The notes below the pieces were generated by a model. It saw only the letters and a program-made list of their open reading frames with translations, was not told where the DNA came from and did not search any database. Shown one piece after another: positions 43,401 to 52,658 of a stretch of 64,000 bases of DNA. Position numbers and translations under genes: made by a program. Positions within the stretch are counted from its first letter, which is position 1. Each line of letters begins with the position of its first letter. Source of the stretch: Tritrichomonas foetus (Eukaryota > Parabasalia > Tritrichomonadida > Tritrichomonadidae); the NCBI GenBank assembly GCA_001839685.1, contig MLAK01000657.1:6502-70501 (forward strand), written 5' to 3'.

Positions 43401-44711
43401 TTTAAGAAAAACGTTGTTTTTATGGAAAATTGGGGAAAAGCGATCAACTAAAACATTACCAAGCAAATTACCTAATATCTCTATTGATTGATGTGCATTT
43501 TCCGAGTTATTTTCAATTGCTCGAATGGAATTTAAAGTTGAAAGAGCTCTTCGAGAATATCTTGTATTTGGAATGAATGATTTAATTGGAGAAAAGTTTA
43601 ATTCAGGAACATTTGGAAATTCACTGTCGTTTTTAGGTAAAGTTGTTGAAAGATTCCAAAGATAATCATTTTTAGATTTTGTAGAAAATGAAAAGTTCTT
43701 ATTCAACTTTCGAGACATATTATCGGAAATCCAATGAAGTTCAGATAATGCAATACCTGTTGTAACATGAGAAGGATCAATTTTTGTAGCAATTTTTCCA
43801 ATGGCAATTAATATTTTTTGACCTAATTCGACTCTTTCTGAAGCTTGGTTTAATAAATCAGTGATTCTATTATTTGCATATTCTTTGTATTTTTTACCTT
43901 CTGATATCATTCTTTCATATTGTGATGGAAATTTCATGGATTCTATTTGTGATTCGAATTGTCTTATTTCTTTTTTCAGCCGATGAATATCTTTATGAAA
44001 ATCTTTAACATCTTCTTTTAATGATTCATTCACAGAAATTCCATATTTAATTTGAGAGGAGATGCGAAATCCAGAATTTGTTCCAAATCTTCTGATTAAA
44101 TGTTGATTAGCGGCTTTTAACTGTTTAAGATCATTTTCTAATAACTCAATAAAATCATTTCTTTGTCTTTTTTCTTTCTCTTCAAGTGGAATCAATTTTT
44201 TCACTAATTGAGGATTTTGATATAATTCCAACTTTTTTTTCAACATGAGACGGGATGCACCAATTCTTTGAGTTTTTTGTGTTCTTTCAAGTGGTGTCAT
44301 TTTCGAAAAGTTTCCAATTTGTTTCATGAATTCCTTCATGTGAGAATTTAAAGGCTGTGTTTTAGGCTTTACCAAAACATCAGAAAAATGAGCTTTATTA
44401 ACTGGATATATTGATAAGATTTTTTTGAAAGTTTGAACTAAGTTTTGTGAAAGATCATATTTTTTAATTAATAATTCGTATTCTTGATTTGTTTTTTCAA
44501 TACTCTGCAAAATTGGCTTCTTTATTACTTTTTTCGAAGGACTTGTGACCTGGAAATATTCGATTTGAAGCTTGAAAATTTCATCTCGTATTTTCGGCAA
44601 TTGTTCTTCGAATTCTTGAATGTGCTTTTGTATTCTGTCAGTATCGGATTCTCTAGCGACTTTGTTTTTCGATTGGCGTGGTGGAGACACACCAATCGTT
44701 GATTTTAGCAT
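40461..44711 (-). CDS. Giant Ser/Thr protein kinase with N-terminal coiled coil
   Basis: 1416 aa. The N-terminal 290 residues are charged coiled coil (for example EEQLPKIRDEIFKLQ). Residues 300-1120 are mostly helical with an acidic/Asn-rich disordered block near 740-900. The kinase domain is at the very C-terminus, from about 1128: loop NGAFGSV, Lys1150 in AVKILKK, catalytic HFDIKCDN (Asp1244; the HRD Arg is replaced by Phe), DFG at 1262, GTEWIKSPE as the P+1/APE segment, and SDVWSIGCLFYEL. All residues for phosphotransfer are present, and the HFD may mean activation-loop phosphorylation is not needed. The subfamily is not clear. The gene is head to head with the gene at 44810, 98 bp between starts. 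Confidence 0.88.
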   Translation of the reverse strand: MLKSTIGVSPPRQSKNKVARESDTDRIQKHIQEFEEQLPKIRDEIFKLQIEYFQVTSPSKKVIKKPILQSIEKTNQEYELLIKKYDLSQNLVQTFKKILSIYPVNKAHFSDVLVKPKTQPLNSHMKEFMKQIGNFSKMTPLERTQKTQRIGASRLMLKKKLELYQNPQLVKKLIPLEEKEKRQRNDFIELLENDLKQLKAANQHLIRRFGTNSGFRISSQIKYGISVNESLKEDVKDFHKDIHRLKKEIRQFESQIESMKFPSQYERMISEGKKYKEYANNRITDLLNQASERVELGQKILIAIGKIATKIDPSHVTTGIALSELHWISDNMSRKLNKNFSFSTKSKNDYLWNLSTTLPKNDSEFPNVPELNFSPIKSFIPNTRYSRRALSTLNSIRAIENNSENAHQSIEILGNLLGNVLVDRFSPIFHKNNVFLKNLDDDIIQLPKPISDIVNLQSVFALYDNNVNNLFFTQFQPDEISHLQPELLQFYSEKVFLKERLNFSGFDFLSFFSKLIDNNSNIITCLWIIHDFAPIDTIPLLIKKIESIYETRKENFDYHDLGEVSAWAACFSSFLETKQKNIKKLTLNTFDMLFVKVLGILNPKNNNLPGDKCKLLALLRYAKFFPEEFIKFIDYSNNAASFIQNVIKYNRSFPTIITAVTEFVKTGIYLLQDDVLTWHTAFFYHLLICELIQKELHSKLIAPYLSIMCNIVESRNSTRTLQLRRLFFLLFLKKNFELEELFGSKSSSVTKKVTSEDLETPTTTDNDKSNSNEIMITPKHNTNNKINNQSDDDDKNSLNGVDIISVSSKGYEYYGSGYFEEEEEEIEFNYENEKEQPKESDNNILPIVPSLSLTPKGSNISKENIKINFRIGQKINNEESNKNSDDDSGPPSFVPTLSLTKFTPTTKKGISQNVSYHDLHEIGVFNADNPKLQLQFQQSGKVGPNRESVSIDDLDYARQRLMYPIYLNDQIHLLFIKMLFATLIEHSLHRLDVVFCDPFPFVNKKPNILFTLMQHMESTANCDMKNPLLNSIKLKKENDEVPPINFSSMLKNKDGNHYKEPKITRIYRSFKKNPLQNISTYGSSSARKQYMAVEAKPRAKIDVSDAKRLMRLTMPSMFSPSEYLNGKHVANGAFGSVMVVPKGDHMLAVKILKKSRSEFDNPHLFAVFTEVSILERCQGDRRVTQLKDYGCASKSYYIIMEYYPTTMKAWRRNNTPSINTLLRLYKEFLQACTVLVEKQINHFDIKCDNVMLDINGYPCLADFGEAMSYSNEYNCYTMLNKGTEWIKSPEMLSIALNSTNTNPDFDRRKKIGAGPASDVWSIGCLFYELITCEYLFAETNWSHFFRRITEKDQELILEANKLKLPKDPRFCNFLEFVLQRNVRSRPNINQVIAKFNEMFPEAGQSPLPTIEMPKFT

Positions 44712-44765
44712 GAAGTTTGAAAAATTTCTAACGATTTTTGGATTTTAAAATGAAAATGAAATTAA

Positions 44766-44791
44766 GGTCAATATTTAACCATTATTTGACC
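44766..44791. promoter_or_regulatory. Paired GGTCAAT / ATTTGACC boxes in a 98-bp divergent promoter
   Basis: GGTCAAT at 44766-44772 on the plus strand and ATTTGACC at 44784-44791 (GGTCAAAT on the minus strand) face each other between the starts at 44711 and 44810. The whole intergenic interval is 98 bp, so both genes must share it. Confidence 0.4.
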
Positions 44792-44809
44792 TTATAAAAT
44801 GGAAAGTAA

Positions 44810-45655
44810 ATGAAAAAATTTAAATTCATTCGATCTAGTTCCTCTGGATCAGAAGATGAGTCATCAAGTGATGATGAAATCCCAGAAAGAAATATTCCAT
44901 CCCAAATTAATCGACAAAAAAATCTTTCAGGTTTAAATCTGGATTTATCTAAAATTTTGGTTGATTCACCTAGAAACGAAAACAAAATAGATCAAACTAC
45001 CACCTCAAGTGATAATAATTCTTCTAATTCATCATCAAGTGAAAGTAACACAGTTGATTCTCCTTATCGATCCCTTTTAGCGAAAAAAACAAGGGAACTT
45101 TTGGATGCTTTTCAAAGCAGCAGTGATGATGATTTTCCAAATCAAAAAATTAAAGATACAAAACCAACAAATCAACCAAATAAACTCTCAAATAAAAACA
45201 AAGATGCAAATCATGAAAATGAAAGTGACACAGATAATGATATTGCAAAAAATGATGATAATTTTTCATCGGATGAAACTGAAATTAATAAAGTTAATAA
45301 TATGGATGATGAACCTCCAATTTTGCAAATTATTAATGCAGATGATGAATCCGCACAGACTGTTCAAACTTTAATCCGTCCAATTGTTCAAATGAATTTC
45401 AAAAAAGAAGAAATTCCTAAAAATAAAAGACAACAAAAACTAATTCAGTCAATTGGAATGATATATGATTTCTTCGATCATAAAATTCCAGTTAGATCGA
45501 TAATATGTGCGATTCATAATCATGCAGGACTCATTAAAGATGCATTAACTGATTTAAATGACCATCCTACGAAGTATGACAACTATTCACTAAATGAGAA
45601 TCCACAGAATGTTGATCCTGCCATCCTCAAATCTTATATTCGATATAATCTGTGA
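44810..45655 (+). CDS. Acidic Ser/Asp/Asn-rich protein with small C-terminal helical domain
   Basis: 281 aa. The first 195 residues are disordered, Ser/Asp/Glu/Asn-rich with many possible CK2 sites (SSSSGSEDESSSDDE). The last 80 residues look folded: QSIGMIYDFFDHKIPVRS and IICAIHNHAGLIKDALTDLN resemble a three-helix UBA/CUE-type or similar small bundle, but this is weak. An overlapping five-codon upstream frame (ATG at 44799) would matter only if transcription starts before it; I could not place the initiator. Not recognised. Confidence 0.7.
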   Translation: MKKFKFIRSSSSGSEDESSSDDEIPERNIPSQINRQKNLSGLNLDLSKILVDSPRNENKIDQTTTSSDNNSSNSSSSESNTVDSPYRSLLAKKTRELLDAFQSSSDDDFPNQKIKDTKPTNQPNKLSNKNKDANHENESDTDNDIAKNDDNFSSDETEINKVNNMDDEPPILQIINADDESAQTVQTLIRPIVQMNFKKEEIPKNKRQQKLIQSIGMIYDFFDHKIPVRSIICAIHNHAGLIKDALTDLNDHPTKYDNYSLNENPQNVDPAILKSYIRYNL

Positions 45656-45787
45656 TTTTATAGGAGATATGTTTATTTTTGATGTTTGTTTTTAGTAAAA
45701 TGTTTTAAGCAAAGTATTTTTATATTATATATAGATTTACTAACAATATTATATAAGATTTAATACAGAATTAATTCATGGAAATTT

Positions 45788-47200
45788 CTATTTGAGTTTA
45801 TCAAGCTTTTCTTGCAAGGCAGTTGCGAGTTCAACAGGTACAGCTTCACGTGATAGAGTATCTTCAAATGCGATAAAACAATCTGCATTTAAAATACTAT
45901 CATAAAGAGCATTTGTGAGATTATTTTCTTCAGCAAAATTGATTAATCGAATTATAGCATTTACTAAGCTTATCATCAAATGATGATTGTCTGTATATGA
46001 AATCGAATTTATTATATCAAAACTCTCTTTATTGATGAAGTTGATAAGTTCGCTTTGGACAATTTTATTAATAAATGATGTATAACAAAACGAAATTTCA
46101 ATATTAAGACTAAAATCCGCTGTTTCTTTTTCTTTTATCAGATGGTGAATATAACCAGTTCTCCAAATATCCATTATTGTATCCTGATCACAATAAAAAA
46201 GAATTGTTTTAATTGTGCAAAATAATATTTCTTTATACCATTTTGTTAAACTTTGGTCAGAAGACAGTTGCAAAATTTTAGGAATTAAATAAAGATGGTT
46301 AAAATAACCGAGTGCAATTAAATCCCCAAATAAGGCAATTGCAAATCCTTGTTTTCGACTAATTTCATCTTGCATGATATATTGGGCCACAAGATGTTCA
46401 ATTCCAATCATTTCTATGAATTGCTTTCGTTTATCTTGTGGATAATTTTGATTGGAAATGATTGAATGTATCCCTAAAAGTGCAAATTTCTTTCCTTTTT
46501 TGTTTGGTATAGAAATAAAATAATAGAAAAATTGAATACATTTTTTAGCCTGTTTGTATGTCAAATTAGGAACAGTGGAAATTGTGTAAAACAAATTTTG
46601 CGCATAGTCATCAGATGTACTGGCTATATATTCAATTGCAGTTTCATATATTTGTTCAACAGTAACCTTTTCTAATAAATCTTGTGACATTTCAGGATGG
46701 GTTGAAATAAAATTATAAATCCATCTAAAAACATGTCTCTGTTCATTAAAAAATGGTTCTTGTAAATTCATATTTATGGATTCATAAAATTTATTGGTAA
46801 TAAGTTCGTCAACAATGTCTTTAAACATATATGTTAATGTTGCAAGAATACTCAAAGAAACAACATGAATATTAAACATTGGTGACATAGATAAATCAAT
46901 AAGCAATGGAATCAGTTTTCTCACATTAATATCTTCTGGATCATCAATCTTCACTCTATTTATTGTATTATTAAAATTAACTAAATGTAAATATAATTTC
47001 TTTTCATTTTTGGTTAAATAATTTGATCTTATCATAATTGAATCTTTCTTTAAGCTTTTAAGATCATGTGGATGAATGGGATCATACATACTAGCATCTT
47101 CTTCTTTATTAATTGATAAATCCCGATCAATATGATTATGGATATCAAATTTTATACGACCATAATTATCTATTAAATCAGGTTTGTGATTGAGATTCAT
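45788..47200 (-). CDS. ARM/HEAT-like helical protein, unidentified
   Basis: 470 aa. Helices are spaced as in armadillo-type solenoids (for example LIPLLIDLSMSPMFNIHVVS, GIHSIISNQNYP, FALLGIHSII). No catalytic motif is visible. The start is ATG 47200, with TTTGACC at 47242-47248 upstream. It is divergent from the DRC8-like gene at 47363, with 162 bp between the starts. Confidence 0.7.
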   Translation of the reverse strand: MNLNHKPDLIDNYGRIKFDIHNHIDRDLSINKEEDASMYDPIHPHDLKSLKKDSIMIRSNYLTKNEKKLYLHLVNFNNTINRVKIDDPEDINVRKLIPLLIDLSMSPMFNIHVVSLSILATLTYMFKDIVDELITNKFYESINMNLQEPFFNEQRHVFRWIYNFISTHPEMSQDLLEKVTVEQIYETAIEYIASTSDDYAQNLFYTISTVPNLTYKQAKKCIQFFYYFISIPNKKGKKFALLGIHSIISNQNYPQDKRKQFIEMIGIEHLVAQYIMQDEISRKQGFAIALFGDLIALGYFNHLYLIPKILQLSSDQSLTKWYKEILFCTIKTILFYCDQDTIMDIWRTGYIHHLIKEKETADFSLNIEISFCYTSFINKIVQSELINFINKESFDIINSISYTDNHHLMISLVNAIIRLINFAEENNLTNALYDSILNADCFIAFEDTLSREAVPVELATALQEKLDKLK

Positions 47201-47362
47201 TTCTCATCATGTGGTGGTAAATTTACCTTTTGCTTTGAAACTTTGACCTAATGCAAACAAATTCTATTTAACAACCAGATATCTTTAGAATTTCTTAATA
47301 AACGTTCACCAATAACTATTCATTATTGAATTAGATAGCGGTTGAAATACGTTAATTAAATC

Positions 47363-47989
47363 ATGCCTGCGAAAGGAAAAGGAGCGAAAGCTAAGAAAGC
47401 CAGATTAGAGGAAGAGGAGAATCTTCGAAAGCAAAAGCTTCCAGAAGTCCTCCAACGTTTTAATTATCTTTACGAAATTTACGATCAAGAAGCACTCGGA
47501 ACAATCAGTGAAGAAGATTTTCCATTTTTCGTTCGTTCACTCGGTTTATACCCAACAAATGCCAAACTCAGAGAGCTTGGTGACCAATGCCGTGAAAAGG
47601 ATGGTGATGCGTTTTACGCCAATAATAAACTCGAAGCCGTCTTGACGCCACTCGTGGTCGAAGTTTTATTAAATCCAAATCATGAGCTTGCTCCACCAAG
47701 TGAAGAACAATTGAAGCTCGCTCTAAAATCTCTTGATCTTGAGCATAAAGGACATTTAACAGAAGGTGATTTCCGAACACTACTTTCTAATAATGGTGAA
47801 AAGCTTGACCCAGATGAGTTGGAGCCAGCTGTCGATGAAGCAGTTAATCCGGCAACAGGTGTTGTTGATTTGGATAGATATGCTGGAAGACTCCTCATGA
47901 ATTCCAAGCTCTCATATGTTCCGCGGTTTAATGATCAGCCAGAAACACCCAAAGAAGAGAAACCAGAACTGAAGACAACGGCAACATAG
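47363..47989 (+). CDS. DRC8/EFCAB2-like dynein regulatory complex subunit
   Basis: 208 aa. Two degenerate EF-hand pairs: YEIYDQEALGTISEEDFPFF followed by VRSLGLYPTNAKL, and LKSLDLEHKGHLTEGDFRTL followed by LSNNGEKLDPDEL. The order and the IRSLG/CPT-like and GEPFSQEE-like parts match EFCAB2 (DRC8), a subunit of the nexin-dynein regulatory complex of motile axonemes. The loops lack several Ca2+ ligands, so binding is doubtful. The N-terminus is MPAKGKGAKAKK, a short basic motif shared with the convergent neighbour at 48241-49581. Trichomonads are flagellates, so an axonemal role fits. The C-terminus ends in a charged EEKPELK tail. Confidence 0.75.
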   Translation: MPAKGKGAKAKKARLEEEENLRKQKLPEVLQRFNYLYEIYDQEALGTISEEDFPFFVRSLGLYPTNAKLRELGDQCREKDGDAFYANNKLEAVLTPLVVEVLLNPNHELAPPSEEQLKLALKSLDLEHKGHLTEGDFRTLLSNNGEKLDPDELEPAVDEAVNPATGVVDLDRYAGRLLMNSKLSYVPRFNDQPETPKEEKPELKTTAT

Positions 47990-48240
47990 TTATATTCTTT
48001 ATTGTAAGCATTTTTGTTGCTTATTTGTTCCATTTTTCTATTAAATTATGACATTATAAGCTTTTATTATATATCTTTTTTCCCCATTTTCCTGCTGAGT
48101 TTGTTTTCATAGTGAGCTTGTTTTAATGAATTTGATCTCTATTTTATTCTACCATTCAGAAACTTTTATAAGCTTATATATCGATTAAACTTCGGGAAAG
48201 AATAAAGAAACTTCTGGTGTGGAAATTGAAACATTTTTAC

Positions 48241-49581
48241 TTACACAGATGAGGGCTTAGATGTGATTTCAGAGTCACTATTCAAAATAGGTGAATCTGA
48301 TCGAATAGTTTCATCAACTTCACCATGAACACGACTCATAAATCTCTGTAAAATATCAATTCTATCTTCTAAAGTAAACTGAGCAAGAATGTGATTAATA
48401 GAAACCTGTGAGTTATTCTTAAATTTCGGTGTAGCAGTCCTTGAAACCATAGAACTTGCAGATGATGAAGTCATTGACAGCTTTCGAGTCGCGCGTGATT
48501 CAATTCGTTGATCGGGATTCAATTCACGTGCAACTTCATAAATTTTTTCACCTAAAACAGTAATAAATTCGGCTTCAAGTTGGCTTCTGTAACTTAATAC
48601 TGTTAGTGTCAATTCACGTAAAGCTGCAATTTGTTGAAGTTTATGATCAAGTTTATCTTGTTGTTGTTTTAATGATAATTCCATTTGGCGAGCTTCTTCT
48701 TCTCTATCTTTTTCACTTTGTTCTAAAGTCACTTTTGATTTTTCAATGAGATCATTTAATTGCTGTTTTGCTGCATTTACTTCACGTCTTAAAGTTTGAA
48801 TATTTTGTCGTTGATCAGCCGATCTTTTAATCAATTCATCTCTTTTCAACGATTCGATAGTTTCTCTCAATTTTTCATTTTGCTCTTCACGCGATTGAAT
48901 TTTTTCTGTGTAATCTCGAAACATATCCTGTAAAGATAGTAAATCATTTTCATAATTGTTACGCCTTTGAATGTGCAAAAGAATAGCTTGATCAGTATTT
49001 GCTAAAAGTTCTTCATAATAAGCTTCTTTATATTTTTCAAGTTCATCTTCGTTTGCTTTTTGACCTCTTTCGATTAAATCTTTTGTTACCTTTTCTGTTT
49101 GCATTTTTGATTCTTCGAATTCTTTTTTCTTTTCTTCAATTGCTGCTTCTTTTGATTGAATTTCAGCTGCAATAGATTCTTTGTCTTGTTCGAATTTACG
49201 AATGACTTCCAGTTGAGCTTCAAGCGTTTCAATTTCCTTTTCAACATCAGCTTTTTCATTATCAATGCTATTCTTTTTATTTTCGTTATCGTCACGTAAT
49301 TGTTTCATTTTGGTGTTCATTTCAGTATAAACATCTTCAATTTTATGCTTGATAGCATTTATAGTACTCGTTTGGGTATCAATTGTCGCTCTGTATGTTT
49401 GAATATCATCGAGTGATCTCTTTTCATAGTCTTTAATTTCGGTTTGTAGGCTTTCATTTTCTTTTTGAATTTGGGCAATTTCTTTTCGGAGCTCTTCGAT
49501 AGTACTACACTTATTACCGACTTCTTGCGGAAATGACACGGGTTTCGACGCATTTAAGCCACCCTTTCCCTTTGCTGGCAT
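48241..49581 (-). CDS. Basal-body/axonemal coiled-coil protein (BBOF1/DUF4515-like)
   Basis: 446 aa. Starts MPAKGKGGLNAS, almost identical in its first seven residues to the DRC8-like neighbour. Residues 25-330 are one long coiled coil whose central section has the layout of DUF4515 (RKFEQDKESIAAEI, then LLHIQRRNNYENDLLSL). That domain occurs in BBOF1 and related ciliary proteins. The C-terminal 100 residues are Ser/Thr-rich with a final helix (DRIDILQRFMSRVHGE). The family call is weak because coiled coils look alike; the shared N-terminus and the neighbour are the main support for a flagellar role. 251 bp lie between the two convergent 3' ends. Confidence 0.6.
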   Translation of the reverse strand: MPAKGKGGLNASKPVSFPQEVGNKCSTIEELRKEIAQIQKENESLQTEIKDYEKRSLDDIQTYRATIDTQTSTINAIKHKIEDVYTEMNTKMKQLRDDNENKKNSIDNEKADVEKEIETLEAQLEVIRKFEQDKESIAAEIQSKEAAIEEKKKEFEESKMQTEKVTKDLIERGQKANEDELEKYKEAYYEELLANTDQAILLHIQRRNNYENDLLSLQDMFRDYTEKIQSREEQNEKLRETIESLKRDELIKRSADQRQNIQTLRREVNAAKQQLNDLIEKSKVTLEQSEKDREEEARQMELSLKQQQDKLDHKLQQIAALRELTLTVLSYRSQLEAEFITVLGEKIYEVARELNPDQRIESRATRKLSMTSSSASSMVSRTATPKFKNNSQVSINHILAQFTLEDRIDILQRFMSRVHGEVDETIRSDSPILNSDSEITSKPSSV

Positions 49582-50441
49582 GCGAAATCTAACTAAAAGT
49601 ACGTTTCTTAAATTGAGTTAAACTGGTATTTCTGGTTAAAATTTTGGCCTTGAAAAAATTACGTTGAATAATTTTGTGAAAAGTCGAGGAAATGTTTTGA
49701 GGACATAATTATTTCGAGTGGAATATGCCAAGACTGATTTAGTTGACGATTTCCTATGGTGTAGCTAATTTTTAGCTGTTTTTTTTCAAAATTTCATATA
49801 ATCGGAAATGAAACATTCCTTCATCCTGTTTTTATGGGACCAAGTTGAAATGAGTAATATATTATAAATATTTTCTATCAATATTTACTCCAAATGCAAC
49901 ATTTTAGAATCTCATCAATATTATTCTCAAGAGTATTACTCACAAAATTATTTCTTTCCACTGCTAGAGGTATCCTTTTTAATCCTCTTGGATTCTAAAA
50001 ACGGTAACATGATCTGAAAACTCATATGTTTTTGGAAATTATCGATTTATTGAAATTTAATGATTCTATCTCTTATATTTATCGTTTTAAATACAAATCG
50101 AAGAAGATCTCATAATTATTGTTTAATGAGTTAATTCGATATTAAAATATCACTTATGATTTCTGATTAACGGGACAAAACATTTATAAACATATATTAC
50201 TTACCAACAGAACAACAATGTATGCCTTTTGGTTAATTAACTAAAAAAAAAATATCCTCATCATCATATTGTGATAGTCCTTTCATCATTCACGTTTGGA
50301 GTAATAACAAAAGTGCAAAATAATATACTCATCTTTCTCAAACATACAATATAATTAATATATTCTCATTCTTGAATCAAATGATCGCATTTGACATCAT
50401 GGTGATTGAAAAGTCTTATATTCAAAAAGTGAAAAATTATC
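49582..50441. other. Intergenic, no gene seen
   Basis: About 860 bp AT-rich spacer between divergent genes. TTCAAAAAGTG at 50421-50431 is 11 bp before the next ATG. No further structure is evident. Confidence 0.55.
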
Positions 50442-51788
50442 ATGAATACTTTTACGCAACCATCACAACAAGTCAGCGCTACAGATTTGGAGACAGTCAA
50501 AACTCTATTGAATAACCCGAATACGACTCTTCCAGATGTTTTAACAAACCAAACATGCTATCGCGCCATGAAAATGAAATATCCACCTTTAATTCAATAG
50601 TATTTTTTCTTTTCTAACTCCAGTTTTTCACAAAATGGTCCACAACTCATGAGATACGCCCTCACAATGAACAATAAAATCGGTCAATTCGCGTATAATA
50701 TTTTAATGGAGAACGAAAGGTCAATTTTACAATCTTTAGTTACAAGAAATTCCATCACAGAAGGTGCGCAAACGGTTTTTAATGGCCCGCCTTCTCATTT
50801 ATTCGTTGCTCGTCTCGCCGAAATATCTTTTCTAATTTCTACCTTATCGCCAGAATCAAGCCTACCAGTGTGCCAGTTTATGTCCCAATTTATTCTTTTT
50901 GGTGAAGAGCCAGATGTTTTAGATCTTTTCAAAAAAATAATGAGCGTCAATCCGATCGCCCAACATATTCAAAACTCTCTTCTACATACAGGATTTATTT
51001 CATCTCTAATTTCATCTATCACTAATGCTCATCAAACAGACCATCTAGATGGCGTTGCACTTTATATTATTGGAATCTTCAAAATTATTCAAATGTGTGG
51101 AAAATCAGTTGTGATTGGACCTATTGTCAAAAAACCAGAATATGCAATTCCTTTATTGCGCGATTTTCCAACAGCTCCATTCCAAGTCAAGAATGCACGC
51201 TGGCAGGCAGTTTTAGCGATTATTGATAAAGATAACGCTTCTTCATTTTTACCAATTCTTGATCAAGCCTGTCGTGAGCTCAGCTTCGGCCCACAACTTT
51301 ATGAGTACCAAATCGATTGCATTCACCTTCTTCTTCGCTTTTCTTCATTTTCAACAAGCGTATCAGAACAAATGGTTCAGTTGAATTTTGTATCCTTACT
51401 TGGGCAGATACTCCAAAGATATCCAAACCATACAATTGGACATTCTATCGTTGCTAAAGCTTTTCGAGATACTGTGAAGAATCCTATTCTTGGTCCACAC
51501 GTGTACCAATTATTACCATTCATTGCAGATGCAATTCCAAATCGAAAACAAATTCTTCTTTCTGCAACATCGTTAAGCCTTTTAATGGAAATGATGAACT
51601 ATGCAAAATCTCATCCAGAAATGGTTCAAATTCTTGGAAGATATATCAATCAATCTCATCAATGCTGGAATTATGCACGATCTGCAGGCGCACTTTTCGC
51701 TTCTGGATACGGAGGAAATCTCCCTGAACCAGCTGCACCACCACAACCAGGACAGCCAGTGCCAGCACCAAGTGCAATTGCACATTGA
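50442..51788 (+). CDS. SAPS-domain protein (PP6/Sit4 regulatory subunit type), split by a 24-nt intron
   Basis: Two exons, 50442-50599 and 50624-51788, give 440 aa. Exon 1 (52 codons plus two bases, MNTFTQPSQQV onward) ends PPLIQ-Y, and exon 2 resumes FSQNGPQLMRYALT in frame; without splicing the frame stops at 50598-50600. The joined protein is an all-helical solenoid. It begins with TLPDVLTNQTCYRAMKMKYP, which together with LIQYFS, then LILMEN-type and DVLDLFKKIMSVNP sections, follows the order of the SAPS domain that binds the Sit4/PP6 phosphatase. The C-terminus is short and Pro-rich (PEPAAPPQPGQP). The SAPS call is moderate; the gene structure is strong. Confidence 0.75.
50600..50623 (+). 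other. Ultrashort 24-nt intron
   Basis: GTATTTTTTC starts it and CTAACTCCAG ends it, so the branch-site string CTAAC sits directly against the 3' splice site. Removing exactly 24 nt restores one frame between an upstream coding segment and the downstream ORF. Trichomonads are known to have introns of about 23-29 nt. Confidence 0.85.
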
Positions 51789-52022
51789 ATATATTTTTAT
51801 TTATTATATTATGAATTTTTTTTTATAGTCTATTTCTTCTCAAAGAAGAATCTTCTTCCTTTAATAAATCTTTCGCTGTTTTAATATTTTTGTCCTCAGC
51901 TTTTAGTTTTCGATCATTTTTTCACACACAATTTACTACTGATAGAAGTCAAAAACATAATAATTTCCATTTTATATGAGAATTAAATAACATTACCAAT
52001 GATTACGTACAATTTTAATATT

Positions 52023-52658
52023 TTAATTTTCTTTTTCAGGAAGTGGTGCCATGCCCATTACCATTGCAACAGGAAATGGTGTAGGAGTTGGTGTATATAC
52101 ATAATATGGATTATATACATATGCATCATCACCATACAATTCGACATAGTTTGGGGGTATAGAACGACTTGGAACTGGTGATGGCGAAGGTGATCTTGTT
52201 GGATATCCTCGATTTTCAATAACAACATGATTCATATTTTCTGGTAGACCATCAATTATAAGTTGATCTGCTGGAATTGCCACAGCTGGAATCATTGCAG
52301 GCGCATACTTTTTCTTTTTAGGCCTACTTTTTTTCTCTTGTATTTTTTTTGCAATAGTTTTTTTAATTCTTTGTCTTTGAGAACTTGAAAGAGGGTATTT
52401 AGACGGCCGAAAGAGTTTTTTATGATGCTTATATTTGGCGTTATATGACCCAAAAATGGCACTATGCATCAATTCGACATTATCACCTGGAAACATGAAT
52501 GGAATCAGTTGATTTTGTGGATTCCATAAATCTGATGAAATTGCATCGTTCTTTTTTTGTTTCACTTTATGTGTTGTCCCTTTATGCTTAATATATTTAT
52601 TTCTTTGTTGTGACATTTGAATAAAGGAAAAAAACACCAGCAATAGCAATGATTCCAT
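52023..52658 (-). CDS. Small secreted basic protein
   Basis: 211 aa, not recognised. A signal peptide is likely (MESLLLLVFFSFIQ). The middle is rich in Lys/Arg (about 90-115, KKTIAKKIQEKKSRPKKKK) and the C-terminal third is Pro/Ser/Tyr-rich with PSPSPVPS and YTPTPTP. There are no Cys residues and no second membrane segment. It may be an exported cell-surface or granule protein; the basic block could also be a nuclear signal if the N-terminal segment is not cleaved. Confidence 0.65.
   Translation of the reverse strand: MESLLLLVFFSFIQMSQQRNKYIKHKGTTHKVKQKKNDAISSDLWNPQNQLIPFMFPGDNVELMHSAIFGSYNAKYKHHKKLFRPSKYPLSSSQRQRIKKTIAKKIQEKKSRPKKKKYAPAMIPAVAIPADQLIIDGLPENMNHVVIENRGYPTRSPSPSPVPSRSIPPNYVELYGDDAYVYNPYYVYTPTPTPFPVAMVMGMAPLPEKEN

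Noticed and set aside
44799..44813. Five-codon upstream frame overlapping the start at 44810
   Set aside because: With trichomonad leaders of about 5-20 nt the transcript may begin after this ATG, so a regulatory role cannot be claimed.
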